A DNA stretch of 64,000 nucleotides, from the NCBI GenBank assembly GCA_026874595.1, contig CM049319.1, positions 54,388,917 to 54,452,916 on the forward strand, in the 5' to 3' direction. The DNA comes from Sipunculus nudus. Lineage: Eukaryota; Annelida; Sipuncula; Golfingiida; Sipunculidae. Under the pieces are notes generated by a model, which was not told the origin of the DNA, did not search any database, and saw nothing but the letters and a program-made list of their open reading frames with translations. The position numbers and the translations under genes are program-made. Position 1 is the stretch's first letter; every line of letters starts with the position of its first letter. Shown piece after piece: positions 36,897 to 49,657 of the stretch.

Positions 36897-39800
36897 TGTA
36901 ATTTTCCTTGGTGCCAGGGATGGTTGGTTGAATTTAGTATAGGGAGGGAGAAGCAGTTGTTTCTTTAAGTTTCTGTACGAAAATCTTTTCTTCTATATTA
37001 AATGTGTAAAGACATGCGCTTTGGTGAAGTGCATGGGTCATTTTAAATATAATAAACTAGAAATCTTCATTCCAAGAAATACAGACCTCCGCCTCGTGAG
37101 TATTCACTTATTCGGCCCATATGGCAAGGTTCATGCATGCATATGTGACTTTATATTTGTGAATATTCCATGATGACATTCCTGAATCCGGACCATGTTC
37201 CGGGTCCACACTAAAATTCATTTTATTAAACCACTTAAAAGAGACCTCTATCAAAAGATGGAATCAAACTATGAATTTTCACGTATTTTTCCTCTAATTT
37301 TGAACTCGTCGAATGAAAGCAATCGTAGCTCTGGTTTCGTTAAGTGCTCTGAAACCCCGTTTGTTTATTGACCATGATTACTTTATTAGGTGTTAAAGAC
37401 GGGTGGCACCACCATTCACAGGAATGGTGCCAGTTTCTCGACTTCTGAAAATTGGATGTACTGCAAGGACCAAATTGTAATCATTGGATCTCCACATGGA
37501 TGAATAGGTTACTGTGACCTTGTTGGTGATTTGGGATTGAACTAGATTACGATGACGCCGACGAGGGATTTCTTCCCAGGAAAAACTTCTGCGAAGAACA
37601 TATTATTGTGTATAGGAACGCAAACTCATTTCTCAGCCGAGACAGACGCAATCTTTAGAAACGCCATGCTCGGTTCCCCCACAAGTTCCACGCGAAAAAA
37701 TTACATCCCTTTCAAGCAGATAGACTTAATCTTACAGGAAAAAAAAAAATCCCGGGTGACTCGAGTACGGTAAAGTCAGATACAATACACCATTTCCACA
37801 GTACTATCCAATGTAACATATACACCCCTCATTTATTCGCACTGGACAAGTTGAGATCGAAATAACTCGGTATTTCAACCCATATATCTAAGGATTCGGT
37901 AGCCGATGACTAGTGACTGCGCATGAAAGTGTCTTGGAAGCTGGAAACATTATAATTTTTTTTATCAAATAAGATTTTCTTTACATTATTTTCAGTTGCC
38001 ATCATACAAATATCACCCTTTTAACTGAAAACAAAGTTGTAAACCCAAGAAATCGTTAGGAGAGATGAATGTCTACACCAGGATCAGGCATCTTTTTATT
38101 CCCCCGCCGTTAAGAGGGAGGACTTCTAAAATGGTCCATGTCTGTCGGTTTCTCCATCCTTTCGTCCGTCTGTCCTTTAATCCGTCCGTCCGTCTTTACC
38201 ATCTGATGCCACACTTTCCTAGTTACACATATGGCTGGGGACCATTGTGGGCCGAGGTCTTTGTTGTATTTTTAAATAATTAGTTGGGCATTTTCCAACA
38301 TTAGTTATAAACGTTAAAATTTTCGATCTACATGATCTATCAACCCTGGCTCCCTCAAGCATTTCTCATGCAATGTTTCAGCTGTCCTTGGGCTTAGACA
38401 TCTTGCTTGTGAACATGATTAAGTGTTTAAATAAAAAGAAAGTATTTTCACCTCTCTTTATCCTAGAAATATAATAGTTTGTTCTTTTTAACAAAACGTC
38501 AATATATAATCGTTAAAATAAAAAAAAAATGATAAACTCTCTGGATACATACATCAGAGCATTTGATTTTTATGTTCGGCAGTGGAAATTTACTGCCTAA
38601 ATAACATGTATGAGGGACTGTGATTGTGGCTTTTTATATCAGTTGGAATTCCCAATGGGAAATCTGTTCTGAAATTATTTGTCCTTGTCACTCTATAAAA
38701 AAATGTACAAAACGGTACAAAAACCTTAGTAAACTGACAGTGTTTAATACCTACAGCATCGTTTTATGAAAGATTCATTATCGATTAAAAATGTATATAA
38801 ATTACCAAACAAATACTATAATGCAAACGATAATGCATAAATATTCGAACGAAAGAAATGCATTTTATAATTCAGATATATATATAAAAGAAATATGGCG
38901 TTTGAACGTATAAAAGCCAGTTATAGACTAATGAAGCAACTGCACACATGGAAAGTAATTTAAGCTATACCAGATTCAAAATAAACACCAGTGAGTAATA
39001 TCTTAAAAAGTAGTTAGAGAATAATATTCAATCATGAGCTATTCGTTTGCCTTTTCAATTATGTTTAATGTACTTAAATGTTTAAATGTAGTTGCGTCTT
39101 TATTTTATAACTGATCAGTTATTTGAGATAAAATAATGAATTAAATGTTTACATCGTCGGTCACTTGTGCTCACATCTCATGTTCATCTCTATACGATAC
39201 CTTAAAAAGAGATTATTAATATACCCGGGTCTAACTTTTATTTATAAATCGGTTGATAGAAAAAAATAATGTCCAGATCATTTATTCTTTTGCTTTGAAT
39301 AACCATTCTAACAACTTGCTCCTGAGAAGTCTTATTTGCGGAGTTAATTCTAGCTATGCGAAGCAAGGCTTAGTATGTAATTGTCTACGTAGGTTTATTC
39401 GTCTGTTAGCAGCTGTACTCAACAATTATAGACGGACTTATGAGGATAGCCTGAAAAAAATATAAAATAATTTAGAGTTTACCTGGATCACCATAATATT
39501 ATTATTTAAAAGACGCTTTACTGTTGTGAAAAAAGGGGATAAAAAGACTGTCTTTTTTGGTTTTAGAGGAACCTTTCATTGAATATATATATATCCGAAA
39601 GAGGCTTACAGACCGGTTATAGCAAAAGAATATAATCCTCGTGCTATGAACTGTAAATTCACAAAATAAAAAATACACGTAATATGCATTATCTGACTTT
39701 AAAGTCTGCATTTACTTTTTGTCTCAACTTTGTTCATGAGTTTCCAGTTGCAGTTGTTAACTATGTCTCGGGAAAATATTATAAGTTGAACATCTCTACC

Positions 39801-40040
39801 CATTTACAACAATTTCGCAATTTACAAATTTCCAGATCGTATATGAAGTGGAAAAATTCAAAAGGTATATTTTGATATCTATATCGGTGGAGTCATGTTT
39901 TGTTAGTTTCCTGTCTGCAATTGGATTTTAAAACGGCAAAGAATTGTTTATAGGTATTAAATAACTTAAATTCAAATAACGTTTAAGCTAAATCCAACGA
40001 TTTACCCATTATAACCTCTTGAACACCGATGTTTAGACTG

Positions 40041-40088
<48 letters not shown>

Positions 40089-40303
40089 TGGCGCAGGCAC
40101 TTGCCATAGACATTTATCTTATTATCTGTTAATATATTCACACACATATATATATGAATGATTATGCAAAGTATCTACTAGCCCCCCCCCCCCCCCCAAC
40201 CCCTTGCTGAATCCATCCCTGCCAAACCTGGTTTAGAATTAACTTATACTGGTAACAATTCCTTATTTTCTAAATCCTTATAATTAATTGTAATATATTT
40301 GGA

Positions 40304-40359
<56 letters not shown>

Positions 40360-41056
40360 TGAAATGTGTCATACAGACGCTTAAAAGGGTCTCAACTATC
40401 AAACCACTCCTTGGATTCAGCTCCCGAAAACATCACCGAGCGCAGTAAATCTAAAACGTTCTGGCTGACCGTTACGAGGTGTCGGGACAACGACAGACCG
40501 CGAGGACCATGGCCATCCCCTTTCGAGTACAATATAGGCAGCAACAATAAAACCTCGGGGACTGGGACGCGGGTCCCTTTGATGAGTTCGGATTAAGCAT
40601 TATCACTTGCTTAATTTAAACCTCTTTGGGTGTAGTGAGGGACTCCACACGAAAAAGATTAAAGGTTGCGTTAGCAGTTCCCATGTGACCCTGAAAAGAT
40701 GCCACGATTGGTACCAAGCTCAAATTTACATATTTTATTAAACTGCTCACCCGATGAGTAACACAAAAGTCCAGTAGGCCTACGTGTATTGTGAGGCGGG
40801 GCTGATTCATAAAATCATTTATCTCTTCAAGTAAAACTTCTGAAGCCAACGATATACAAAAACGAACAACAAAATTAGTTTGTTCCTGCCTAGAAATTCC
40901 AAAAGATACCTGTCTCCATGTTTGTGTTTCATGTTTAACGCTCCGGGGATACCCGTTGTAGGCGGTTTCTCTCTAAAGGCATGTGGAGCGTTTTTCCGTG
41001 AATATGAAAGCAGATGAGACATTTAAATGAATTTGGCTCCTTAGATTACAGATAGA
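36897..41056. other. Gene-free, strongly AT-rich stretch
   Basis: Holds a family H fragment at 37085-37225, a TCCGTCCGTCCGTC tract at 38160-38196 (typical of repeat ends), (TA)n arrays at 40043-40085 and 40309-40359 and a poly-C run at 40182-40197. A 76-codon GC-richer open frame at 40366-40596 (+) resembles no family I know. No supportable gene. Confidence 0.5.
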
Positions 41057-41064
41057 CCTGTAGC

Positions 41065-41461
41065 CATTGATGTAGGACTCGAGTCCAGGACTCGGACGTT
41101 TACTCTAACTCGGTGGTCCAGCAATAAAACAGATTTTCACGTTAGGCAAATTATGAATTCAATTCACTTTTAAAAAACTCCTCCATTAGGGTCTTAAATA
41201 TGTGAACTTATACTCCAGAAATAAGTCTATCTACCAAACTCATTCTCTGTATCATATGATAAATGTTATTCAATACTTAGGTAAAAACCTATGTAAACAT
41301 ACTTACAAATAAACATGATTCTCTAAAAACCGAATTTAAATAAAATCATTTTTACGGACTTATTACTCGAACCGCAAAGACTCGAACTTTGACTTCGACT
41401 CAATTGGCTTTAAACGGATTTGCACTCGGACACGAATTGTGTGGACTCGACTTCATCACTG
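41065..41461. mobile_element. hAT-type MITE with intact 8-bp target duplication
   Basis: Starts CATTGATGTAGGACTCGAGT and ends GGACTCGACTTCATCACTG, an imperfect inverted repeat whose CA-GTGATG-like tip fits hAT transposons. It is flanked on both sides by an exact CCTGTAGC (41057-41064 and 41462-41469), the 8-bp duplication that hAT insertion makes. The sub-terminal parts are rich in CGAGTC and CTCGGAC; the centre is AT-rich and non-coding. At 397 bp it is non-autonomous. Relatives lie at 10.4-11.4 and 47.78-48.08 kb. Confidence 0.9.
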
Positions 41462-41469
41462 CCTGTAGC

Positions 41470-42770
41470 TCAAACCGACAAACTCTTATGATCCTGCTGT
41501 TGATGAAAACTATGTTCCCCGGTACCTGTATGTTCTCCTGATCAACGTTTTGTTTTCACTTACAGATTAGAAACATACATTTATGTAATGGCCCGTTCCA
41601 TCTTCTCATGTCCATTTGTTTTATTATTATTCATTTCACCACCTGCTGTCCACCTGTTTTTTGTAGATGATTTTCTGAAAAGTTTATATTTTTCAATTAC
41701 TTCCTAGAAAACTTCATATGGAAGTGATAACATAATATAACAATCAGAATTTTACAATAAATCCACAGTTCATGTTTCACAACTTTTTAGTCTCTTCCCA
41801 ATGATCTGTCAGATATTATGTGTCCCTGCATGAGTAGCCATCTTTGTTTTAGCTTGGTAATATTTTTTAGAGTGTTTACTTGACATCATCCAATCAGCAG
41901 CTGCAAATTGACGCTGTTTTTTTTTTTTTTTTTTTTGCACGTGACCAATGACCTTCACTGCCATAATTGGGTCTGATATGTTGTAAAATATAGACTGTTT
42001 TCTCATGTTTTCAAATAAATTGTGTTTCTTAAATATAGTATGCAGTAGGAATTTATTTACCTTGTTGAATATGACCTTTATTCCTCTACTGTACTCTATA
42101 AATGTTTCCCTAGAAATGTAAAAAATAACATTTTTCATAGCAAAAAGCAGGTGGACATTTGATGATAGAAAGGACGATATTTACATTTCAAAGGGAAACG
42201 TATAAATGTTAGGTAGAAGACAAAAAGGCCTAATTTTCAACAAAGTAAATGATTACCTAGCACCTTATATATAAAACACAATTATTTAATATACGAGACA
42301 TCAGTTTTCATTTTAGACTGAGTCGAGTCATGTGATCAAAATTTGTGTAAACTAATTTTCTGTTGTAGCTCCTCTCAAAGTAAGATATGTTAACATACAA
42401 AAACTCTGCTATTCGATAACTCACATATTTCTTTAAAAAAAACAGATTTCCCAGAGCTGTGTCAATCCGTGTTTTCTTTACCAAGATCATGACTGTTCAA
42501 TGTGATCATACATTTCTCTCAACTAGACCAACTATTTCCTTGTTAACTGAACTAGGTCTATCATACTCAGTGAGTATGTCATATACACCCAGCTCCTGGA
42601 ACATCCAGACATCCACTACAAGTTCTACAAGGTCTACAAAATAGACTGTTGAGCAAAAGGCAAGTTGACAGTAACTAAATTAAACTAGAATACGGGTAGT
42701 CGACAAGCGGCTACGTGTATCCGCCGAAATCAGAGTAGGATGGATGAAGTAAGGAATGGATTGAGTGGTA
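41470..42770. other. Gene-free stretch
   Basis: AT-rich with a T-run at 41918-41936. Minus-strand open frames at 41809-42138 and 42308-42490 have no recognisable domain. Confidence 0.45.
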
Positions 42771-42774
42771 AGAA

Positions 42775-43400
42775 ATTGAGTGAGATGTGTTGTATATAAG
42801 CATGGTTGTCTTCCATGTAAACATGATTATAGGTGTCGCCATCTGTTATCTGAAAGTGAAATTATCCAAGATGTATACGCAAAATTTCAGGTGGATAAGT
42901 CAAACAACTGCCAGGATATAGTGATTTTGTCCCACAGCAGACAAACAGATGGACGCTGTACAAAATGGATGCAGGTGGTGCCACCAGTTTTAGTGTATAA
43001 TAAAGAGCAATGTCAGATCTAAAACAATGCAAAATTTCAGGAAGATACATCAAATCAGTCAGGAGATATTAGCTTGGATATCTGCAGGGTGAACGTGAAT
43101 GAAGGTGGCGCAACCTGTCATAAAATCAAGAAAGCTATCCAGGATGTATATGCATGCTAAATTTCAGGTTATTAATCCAACCACTGCAGAGATAGACTGA
43201 ATTTAACCAAAGGCAGACGAACAGTAGGACAATGTGCAAAATAGGTTGCAGGAGGCGCCACCAGTTTATTGTATGACATAAAGCTACCCGAAAGCTACAG
43301 TTGTGCAAACTTTCAGCCTTATCGGTCAAATGATTCTGAAGATATATGGTTTAATGTGTAATTACAGATGCACAGATGGACGGACGCACTGCAGACAGAA
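42775..43400 (+). repeat. Diverged tandem repeat with GGTGGCGCCACC-type motif
   Basis: Three or more diverged units of ~150-200 bp share AAAATTTCAGG, an AACAGATGGAC-like block and GCAGGTGGTGCCACCAGTTT (43261: GGAGGCGCCACCAGTTT). It ends CACAGATGGACGGACG. The same palindromic GGTGGCGCCACCAG signature occurs in the tandem array at 56.85-58.3 kb. Confidence 0.6.
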
Positions 43401-44888
43401 AAGGTCAGAGTTCAACTCAAAATTGTAAGGCACCAGTTCACATGTGACCCAATAATTGGGTAAAGTTTCGAGAAAAAAAACGGTATAGTCAATTATAAAT
43501 ATATTGACGAATATAAAGAAATAATTAAAAAATAGACTCTCTACATGAACTTGTTTAGAAGTAATTAACACGTTATAATGGAACAAGAATCATTATGTTG
43601 CCTAAAAATGTGGCTGTATGTGTGGCTTCATCCATTTCCCATAATCATGTATCTAACCTAATACTTATAAAGCGAATTCGCTTCAGCTTTGTTCGCGATG
43701 TTCTCTGAAACCACGCCGCGTATAACACTGTGCCATTCCTCATTTTAAAGGTTATTATTCCCGCAGTGACATGGCCGCAATGACAATCAATAAATTTTTC
43801 ATGTACACAAAGTTTTTAGTGATTTTCCCTGCTTTCCAGATTTCGGAGGAGTACCATGTAACGAAATCAGCCGAACTTCCTTCGGCAAAGACCGGAATGC
43901 GACCTTTGTGTTATTCACAACAATCCCTAAAACACGGGACTAAGCGGCTTAAAGTAAGGTCTATGGTGCATGAGAATAACCCTACTCTCTTGCAGTGAGG
44001 GATTTAAGCATGTTTTGGCTCTGACCTACGTGCTTGGTCGGTAAAAAAAAACACATGGCTCTCGCTTTATGAATAGGAGGGGTTCAACCAAAGGGGATTA
44101 ATGACAAAACCCAAAATAGGTCTACATTTCCGGAACAGGGGTTAGGAAAGAGGACCTCAAATTTGGTCTGATACGATTAAAAACGGTTGCGACTTCATTT
44201 GGGTCCGCTTCTGCCACTAACGAGGTATGCGTGTTTCCGTATCTTTCTTCAGGAATAGTTTCCTTGCCTTAAAACGTACATTTAATTCATCGTTCATGTC
44301 AACCTCTCATCAACTTATTCTTTGTACGTCTACCAATCGTAACCAGTCAAAGATAACCGAAAACCTGATTGTCCCCGCGCCCTATTCCGGTTCGCAAATG
44401 TTAACATTACTCACCAAGTCTTCAAGGTAAACATACCAGTGTATGAATGTTTCGCCACGAGCGCAGCGCCACAAAATAAATACCAAAAAAAATATTTGTA
44501 CATATCTTATTGAGACAGTATCCAACTGAAAATCTACTATTTTTAACTTTTTGAATAAAAAAAGAGCCAACATTCCTCATCTTAATTAATTCATCTCCCC
44601 AACCCCGGTAAAATGCCCGGTATACCGGGTATATACCAGCTAGTGACTATTAAAATGTACCACCTGAAGATCAATGAAGCTCGACCGTGCTCCTGTGATT
44701 GTTGGTGAGAATTTCTTGCAATCTTTTGGGCCAAAAGTGTTGGTGGCAGGGCTACGTTGCTGGCATCTACTAATAATAAGTCAAATATCACTTTACAAAA
44801 CATTTTTCTCAACAGAATGTGCAGTGACACATGTTCATATAATCAGGATAACACAAAAATCATTCAAATTTATAAAAGCTTAGACAAC

Positions 44889-44927
<39 letters not shown>

Positions 44928-45066
44928 CTCAGAAACTGAAGATAAATAAGCATTCCTCTTTTCCCTTCCAGGGGGGAGTGGAATAAGCAACCCTGTAAGT
45001 AAATATATATGAACATCTATCGTTAGGCCTATATAACACTATTATATATACAGTTTTATGAATATG

Positions 45067-45134
<68 letters not shown>

Positions 45135-45945
45135 GGAGGTCAGTGCGCAGGGCCTGACGTTACAGTACCCAGCCACTTATTCATCATTTCCTTGACCTTC
45201 AGGGCTGCCTGTCCAACGTTCAAAATGTCCCCCAAAGACTCCCAAAAAATGAAATGAAATTTCTAACTACTGGTAAACATAAGAGAACAATTATTGGAAC
45301 ACATGATATTTGGCATGACAAAATTAAGTTTCTAAAAATGAAATATTAAAAAAATATGATAATCGCGGAACAGCGTTGCTGCATCCTTTAAGAAGCATGA
45401 AGAGCAGCAAAGCGTATCCGTGTTTTGGCGTCGTCAAGAACAGGTTTATAAAAAGAGTAGTGAGAAAGCCTTCCTTCGAAAGTTTTATCAGCTGTTGCAG
45501 GTTCCAGTCTGTTAGAGTTCTTTTGACTTAGTCGACTAAAACTCACGATGAAAATAGAAATAGCGAGTTGAAAAAAAAACTGAAGGTTCTAGCGAGCCGG
45601 ACAGCAATATGGCGATTCAAGCATTGTCTGCAGGCAATGCATGTCAGTAGACTGCACCGGCTGCTTCTTCCGTCTCTTGATATGGCAGGGCGCGCTCGAC
45701 AAAAACCGAGAAATCGGTTATCCGGTTCTTTTATCCGTCATGTTTAGTTGTCTATGATTCTTCTTTTTATCTAGATCTCGATAAAACACAATTTCTGAAA
45801 TTCCCACTTTGAAAACTCATGGATGAAAATATAACTTCTAAGCAGTTCAAATTTAACTGGTAGACCTGTTATAAGGTGCATGTTTCCCTTTATCAATCTC
45901 TCGCAATCGTCATGTTATTTTTAAAATATGCAATGTCTTGATTTG
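43401..45945. other. Gene-free stretch; two (TA)n arrays
   Basis: (TA)n arrays at 44892-44923 and 45067-45130. Open frames at 43771-43998 and 44227-44430 (+) are locally GC-richer, and the first contains a TTTCCCTGCTTTCCAG acceptor-like site, but no protein family is recognisable. 45360-45740 is also GC-richer and non-repetitive. Confidence 0.45.
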
Positions 45946-45954
45946 TGGTTAATC

Positions 45955-46060
45955 TGTTGGCGTCAACACCGAGGAACCCCCGAAAGGCGCACTTGCAAGT
46001 GAGTGAAACACGACTGTGGACACGATATCCCCTGCAATGTTCAAGGAAACCGGTATTCTG
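45955..46060 (-). mobile_element. SINE-like fragment
   Basis: Plus-strand ACACCGAGGAACCCCCGAAA, GTGAGTGAAACACGAC and CCCCTGCAATGTTC match the middle of the SINE-like copies at 6.6 and 16.9 kb. Confidence 0.5.
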
Positions 46061-46654
46061 TTTAGCTATGTTGTCATCTTTACGTTCCTATATTGACAGT
46101 TAAAAGCAATAAGCATAAAAAACGGTCATACCTGAAGTACAGCCTGATCTATTGAACACTGAAGTTGACGGCGGTGTCTCTTTAAGATAGAACATTTATG
46201 ATTAAACTGTCAGGCGACTTTTATTCTCGGTCCGTATTTGAATTAAGAGCGTTTTTATACCACTTAAGAAATTGAAATAATATAACATATAATGATATTG
46301 ACGCCAACAGACCATTAACGAGCTAGTCAGCTTATTCAGTAAGAAAAGTTGTCGTTGAAGTAAGCAACCGCAGACAGCAAAAATCCAGCTTTAATAAACT
46401 GAAACACCAGTCATGCGCTTAAACGACCATATACGTTTGTGTGGTTGTTCTTCATAAAAAACGGGAAGTTCGATTATAAAGTGCATTTGACTTATAACAA
46501 ACAAGAGCGTGAAATTAATGAATTATTAGGACTAAAAATATTTATGAAGGATTTTGTGGATACAAAGGTTTCAAGTGAAGATAAGTCAGTCAAATATTCA
46601 GCAGAATATCAATAAACCATGACAAAGAACTGATCACGTTTCCTTAGTGTATCA

Positions 46655-46980
46655 TCCTTCCGCCAGATGTCGTTTCTCTTCGAAACGAACCTCGTCCTTG
46701 TAAGGACTGTAGGACGGCCGGGACTAAACTTACCTCAACTTCAAAATCAAAAAGTGGTACAATTCAAGGAAACATCTTCTTTTTATATATCACATGAGTA
46801 TGCTTACAAAATAAAACATATTCCGTGAAGTCTTTGTAAAAAAACACCCATATTTATTTAACTTGTCTTAAACAATTTCAATCTGACATATTTTGAAGGA
46901 CTAGATTATACCCTCTTCACAACACTTTTACCTTTTACCTTCGCCGCTGGTGTTTGTAAGAGCAGCGGTGGATTTGTTCT
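46655..46980 (+). repeat. Dispersed repeat family C, copy 2
   Basis: Follows the block order of 5270-5575: CCGCCAGATGTCGTTTCTCT, AACCTCGTCCTTGTA, GACGGCCGGGACTA, GCTTACAAAATAA, TTCCGTGAAGTC, AACACCCATATTTAT and CGCCGCTGGTGTTTG. A poly-G run (46986-47008) and a MITE-A fragment follow directly. Confidence 0.75.
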
Positions 46981-47017
46981 TCTTGGGTGGGGGGGGGGGG
47001 GGGGGGGTTGGTGTCGT

Positions 47018-47275
47018 TGCATAGGTTGCATATATGCGGAGGTAGAAAGTTCATTTGTTGCAAGACGCTATTTGCGAAGCTCTGGCTTATCGGACTTGCT
47101 GCCAGATGTCCTTGTTGGATTTGTTTTGATCATTTTGGCGAGCCAACACGATATGATAAAAACAAAATATGCAGCCTGTGTGCGGTGATATAAACATTTT
47201 CTGCTTATTTTCATATAAGCTTCAAAGGATTACCTCAAGTTTATAAAGGTCAGATAGGTGATTGAGCCCCTTTTA
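47018..47275 (+). mobile_element. MITE family A, 3' half
   Basis: ATATGCGGAGGTAGAAAG, GAAGCTCTGGCTTATC, GCCAGATGTCC, TTTTGATCATTTTGGCGAGC and the terminal AGATAGGTGATTGAGCCCCT match the full copy from ~23600 to its end. Confidence 0.85.
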
Positions 47276-47776
47276 GGATAGGTTTTCATTGTCGATAAGT
47301 TCATTTTTGTATTAGCTAGATTTTGGTGTAAATAATCAAAATTGACCTAACCATGAACTCTATGTGACCTTAGTCGCATATTTTCACAGTGAATAATTCA
47401 ATGGATATTGTTGAATTAATTAATCGTCTCGTTCACCATTGGAAGTGTATTTGTTACAAATATAGAATTTTGTCGTTTGATATGCAAGTGAAGTCCGAGA
47501 TACAAAATACACCAATCTGGTCGAGTTATTTGAAGTATGGAATTAACAGGCCCATATAATCTAATCTAATTGATATTTCGATCCATATCCCCTTGATCTT
47601 TGCAGAAAAATGTATCTTCATTCCAGATGGTTCTCTTAAGGTTTTAGGAAACTGTTCTTTATAGTAAGAGACCTAATTAAGCCCTAATTTAATAGACTTA
47701 AATCACGAGAACGAGAAGAAATAGTTTCCTCTTCTTAACCACTCTACAAACGTAGAACATTGTAATATGTTTGGGG

Positions 47777-48085
47777 CAGTGATCTGGACTTTTGTAAAGT
47801 ACTCGGACTCGAGGGACCTGGACTCGGACTGGGCTAAGAGGACTCGAGAAATGAGGCTAAGTTTGGAAAACCCTGCCTATTTACTACGCTATAGTTCTCA
47901 TCGGGATCTTAGTGTTTTTAAACAAATATATTATTTTTTTATGTTAAAAAAAAGATATTTTTATTGAACTCGGGCATAGTCTCGGGTTCAAAGTGGACTA
48001 AAACCTCAAAGACACGGACTTGAACTCGGACTTGCGTGGCCTGGACCCTTACTCGCACTCTGTTGTTGACTCGACCACATCAAAG
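47777..48085. mobile_element. hAT-like CGAGTC-rich MITE, degraded copy
   Basis: Starts CAGTGATCTGGACTTTTG and has GTACTCGGACTCGAGG and CTGGACTCGGACTGG near the left end; AACTCGGACTTG and GACTCGACCACATCA mark the right. Same terminal plan as 41065-41461 but shorter, with no clear target duplication. Confidence 0.7.
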
Positions 48086-49540
48086 CTTTTCGTTTATAAG
48101 TCTATTAAGATCAATCAAAACATAGAATTTATAAACTTGTTTACATCTTAGGTGTTCCGGTGTTTTTATTTGTCCATACACGTTATTTTGACCTCTGTTA
48201 GCTGATGATACATTTTATCATGTCTGTATGGTACGAGGAGTACCAAACATAGAGTCAAAGCCTAGATCTATCATAAGATGTCCTTGACCTCGTCAGTTAT
48301 GTCAACATTTCGTCATAAAAAAGATCGATTTCCGCTCTATTGAATTAATGGTTACTCAATGTTTTGTGCAAAGTCTGATGACAATTTTCTTCTAAATAAT
48401 TACTGGAGTTTTTCTCCTTCCGACCTCTAGGATTTAAATGGTGTTCTGGCTTATAATTGTAATTCTTCGTTATTTCGTATGTCTTACTATTATAGGTGAT
48501 TTAACCTCATTGGTTGTGTTTTTAATTAAAAATTAACAATTAACAAAACCCTAAATATCAGTTATTTTCGAATTCTAGGAGACAGAGATTCCTCGTGTGG
48601 TCTGTGAGCAAAAAGTACCACTGGATGGTTACATTGCATATTCATACATCTTCAATAATTCCGGAGACATGTTCCACGTGATATCTGCTAATTTTGACAT
48701 TGCCATGTCAGGGATATTACACCAATATTAGATCCAAAACTTTGGCAAGATATAGAAAATGATTAACGGGAAATACTCTGCAAATACGATACATGTTATA
48801 TATTTGTTCTATTTACCCAAAAAGTTGAAAATACAATTCCTTGGAAAATAGCTCAGTCTCTCCGTTAAGTGTGCTGAGCGAATGAATGTCGGCAGTCGTT
48901 TGCCACGTTATATGTGGCTGGGATTAAAGCTGACCGTGAGGGATTTGAGGGATATATATATTTATAATATATAGTTGAGGGACATTATATGGGATATATG
49001 GGATTGAGACAATATTGATACCTTAAGCGTGTTTGACCAGACTTCTGGTCCTGTATCTAAGCCACTATCATAGCGTGTATCCCATTTGTATAATTAAATT
49101 CAATAATTTCATAAAGTGTTTCTTTTCTATTGCAAAAAGTTTATTTTATGTTAATACATGATATTATAACTGGTATTTATTTATTGCAAACAATAAAACA
49201 TGAATATAACAAGTTTGGAAAACATAAACATCACGATCACATACCGACTTACAAAAACATATGTACGTATACATCTGTGCCTACATCTCAAAGCTGTGTA
49301 TGAGAAACTTTTTTCGAACTCAAGAACAGGGAATGCAACTTGTGATTAACATAAGTGTATAAACATTTATCAAAATAACAAGGTATACAAAATGAGAATT
49401 TATTCATATTATTACCTAGTTTATATATATGAAAAAAAAACCCTGGACAATTGCCATAATCCATTGTGCACTTAAATACAGCCTTTGAGGTAAATATCTG
49501 GAGGATACCTTTACCTGGAAAAAAGGAATTTAGAGATTTC
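48086..49540. other. Gene-free stretch downstream of the transporter gene
   Basis: AT-rich; a TATATATTTATAATATATAG patch near 48955. No coding sequence recognised. Bases above ~49540 are probably 3'UTR of the transporter. Confidence 0.5.
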
Positions 49541-49546
49541 TTTATT
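49541..49546 (-). terminator. Candidate poly(A) signal of the transporter gene
   Basis: On the minus strand AATAAA lies about 112 nt beyond the TGA stop. It is the first canonical hexamer after the stop that I noticed. Further TTTATT-type matches occur near 49.17 kb, so the site used cannot be fixed from sequence alone. Confidence 0.5.
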
Positions 49547-49657
49547 AAGAATATCTTTTGAACCAGAACATTACTTCATTTCAGCCGAAAAGATGTAGAA
49601 AATACTAATTTTTCTGTTGGGTATTTTGTATTTCCTATAAGCACAAGGCACAACATG

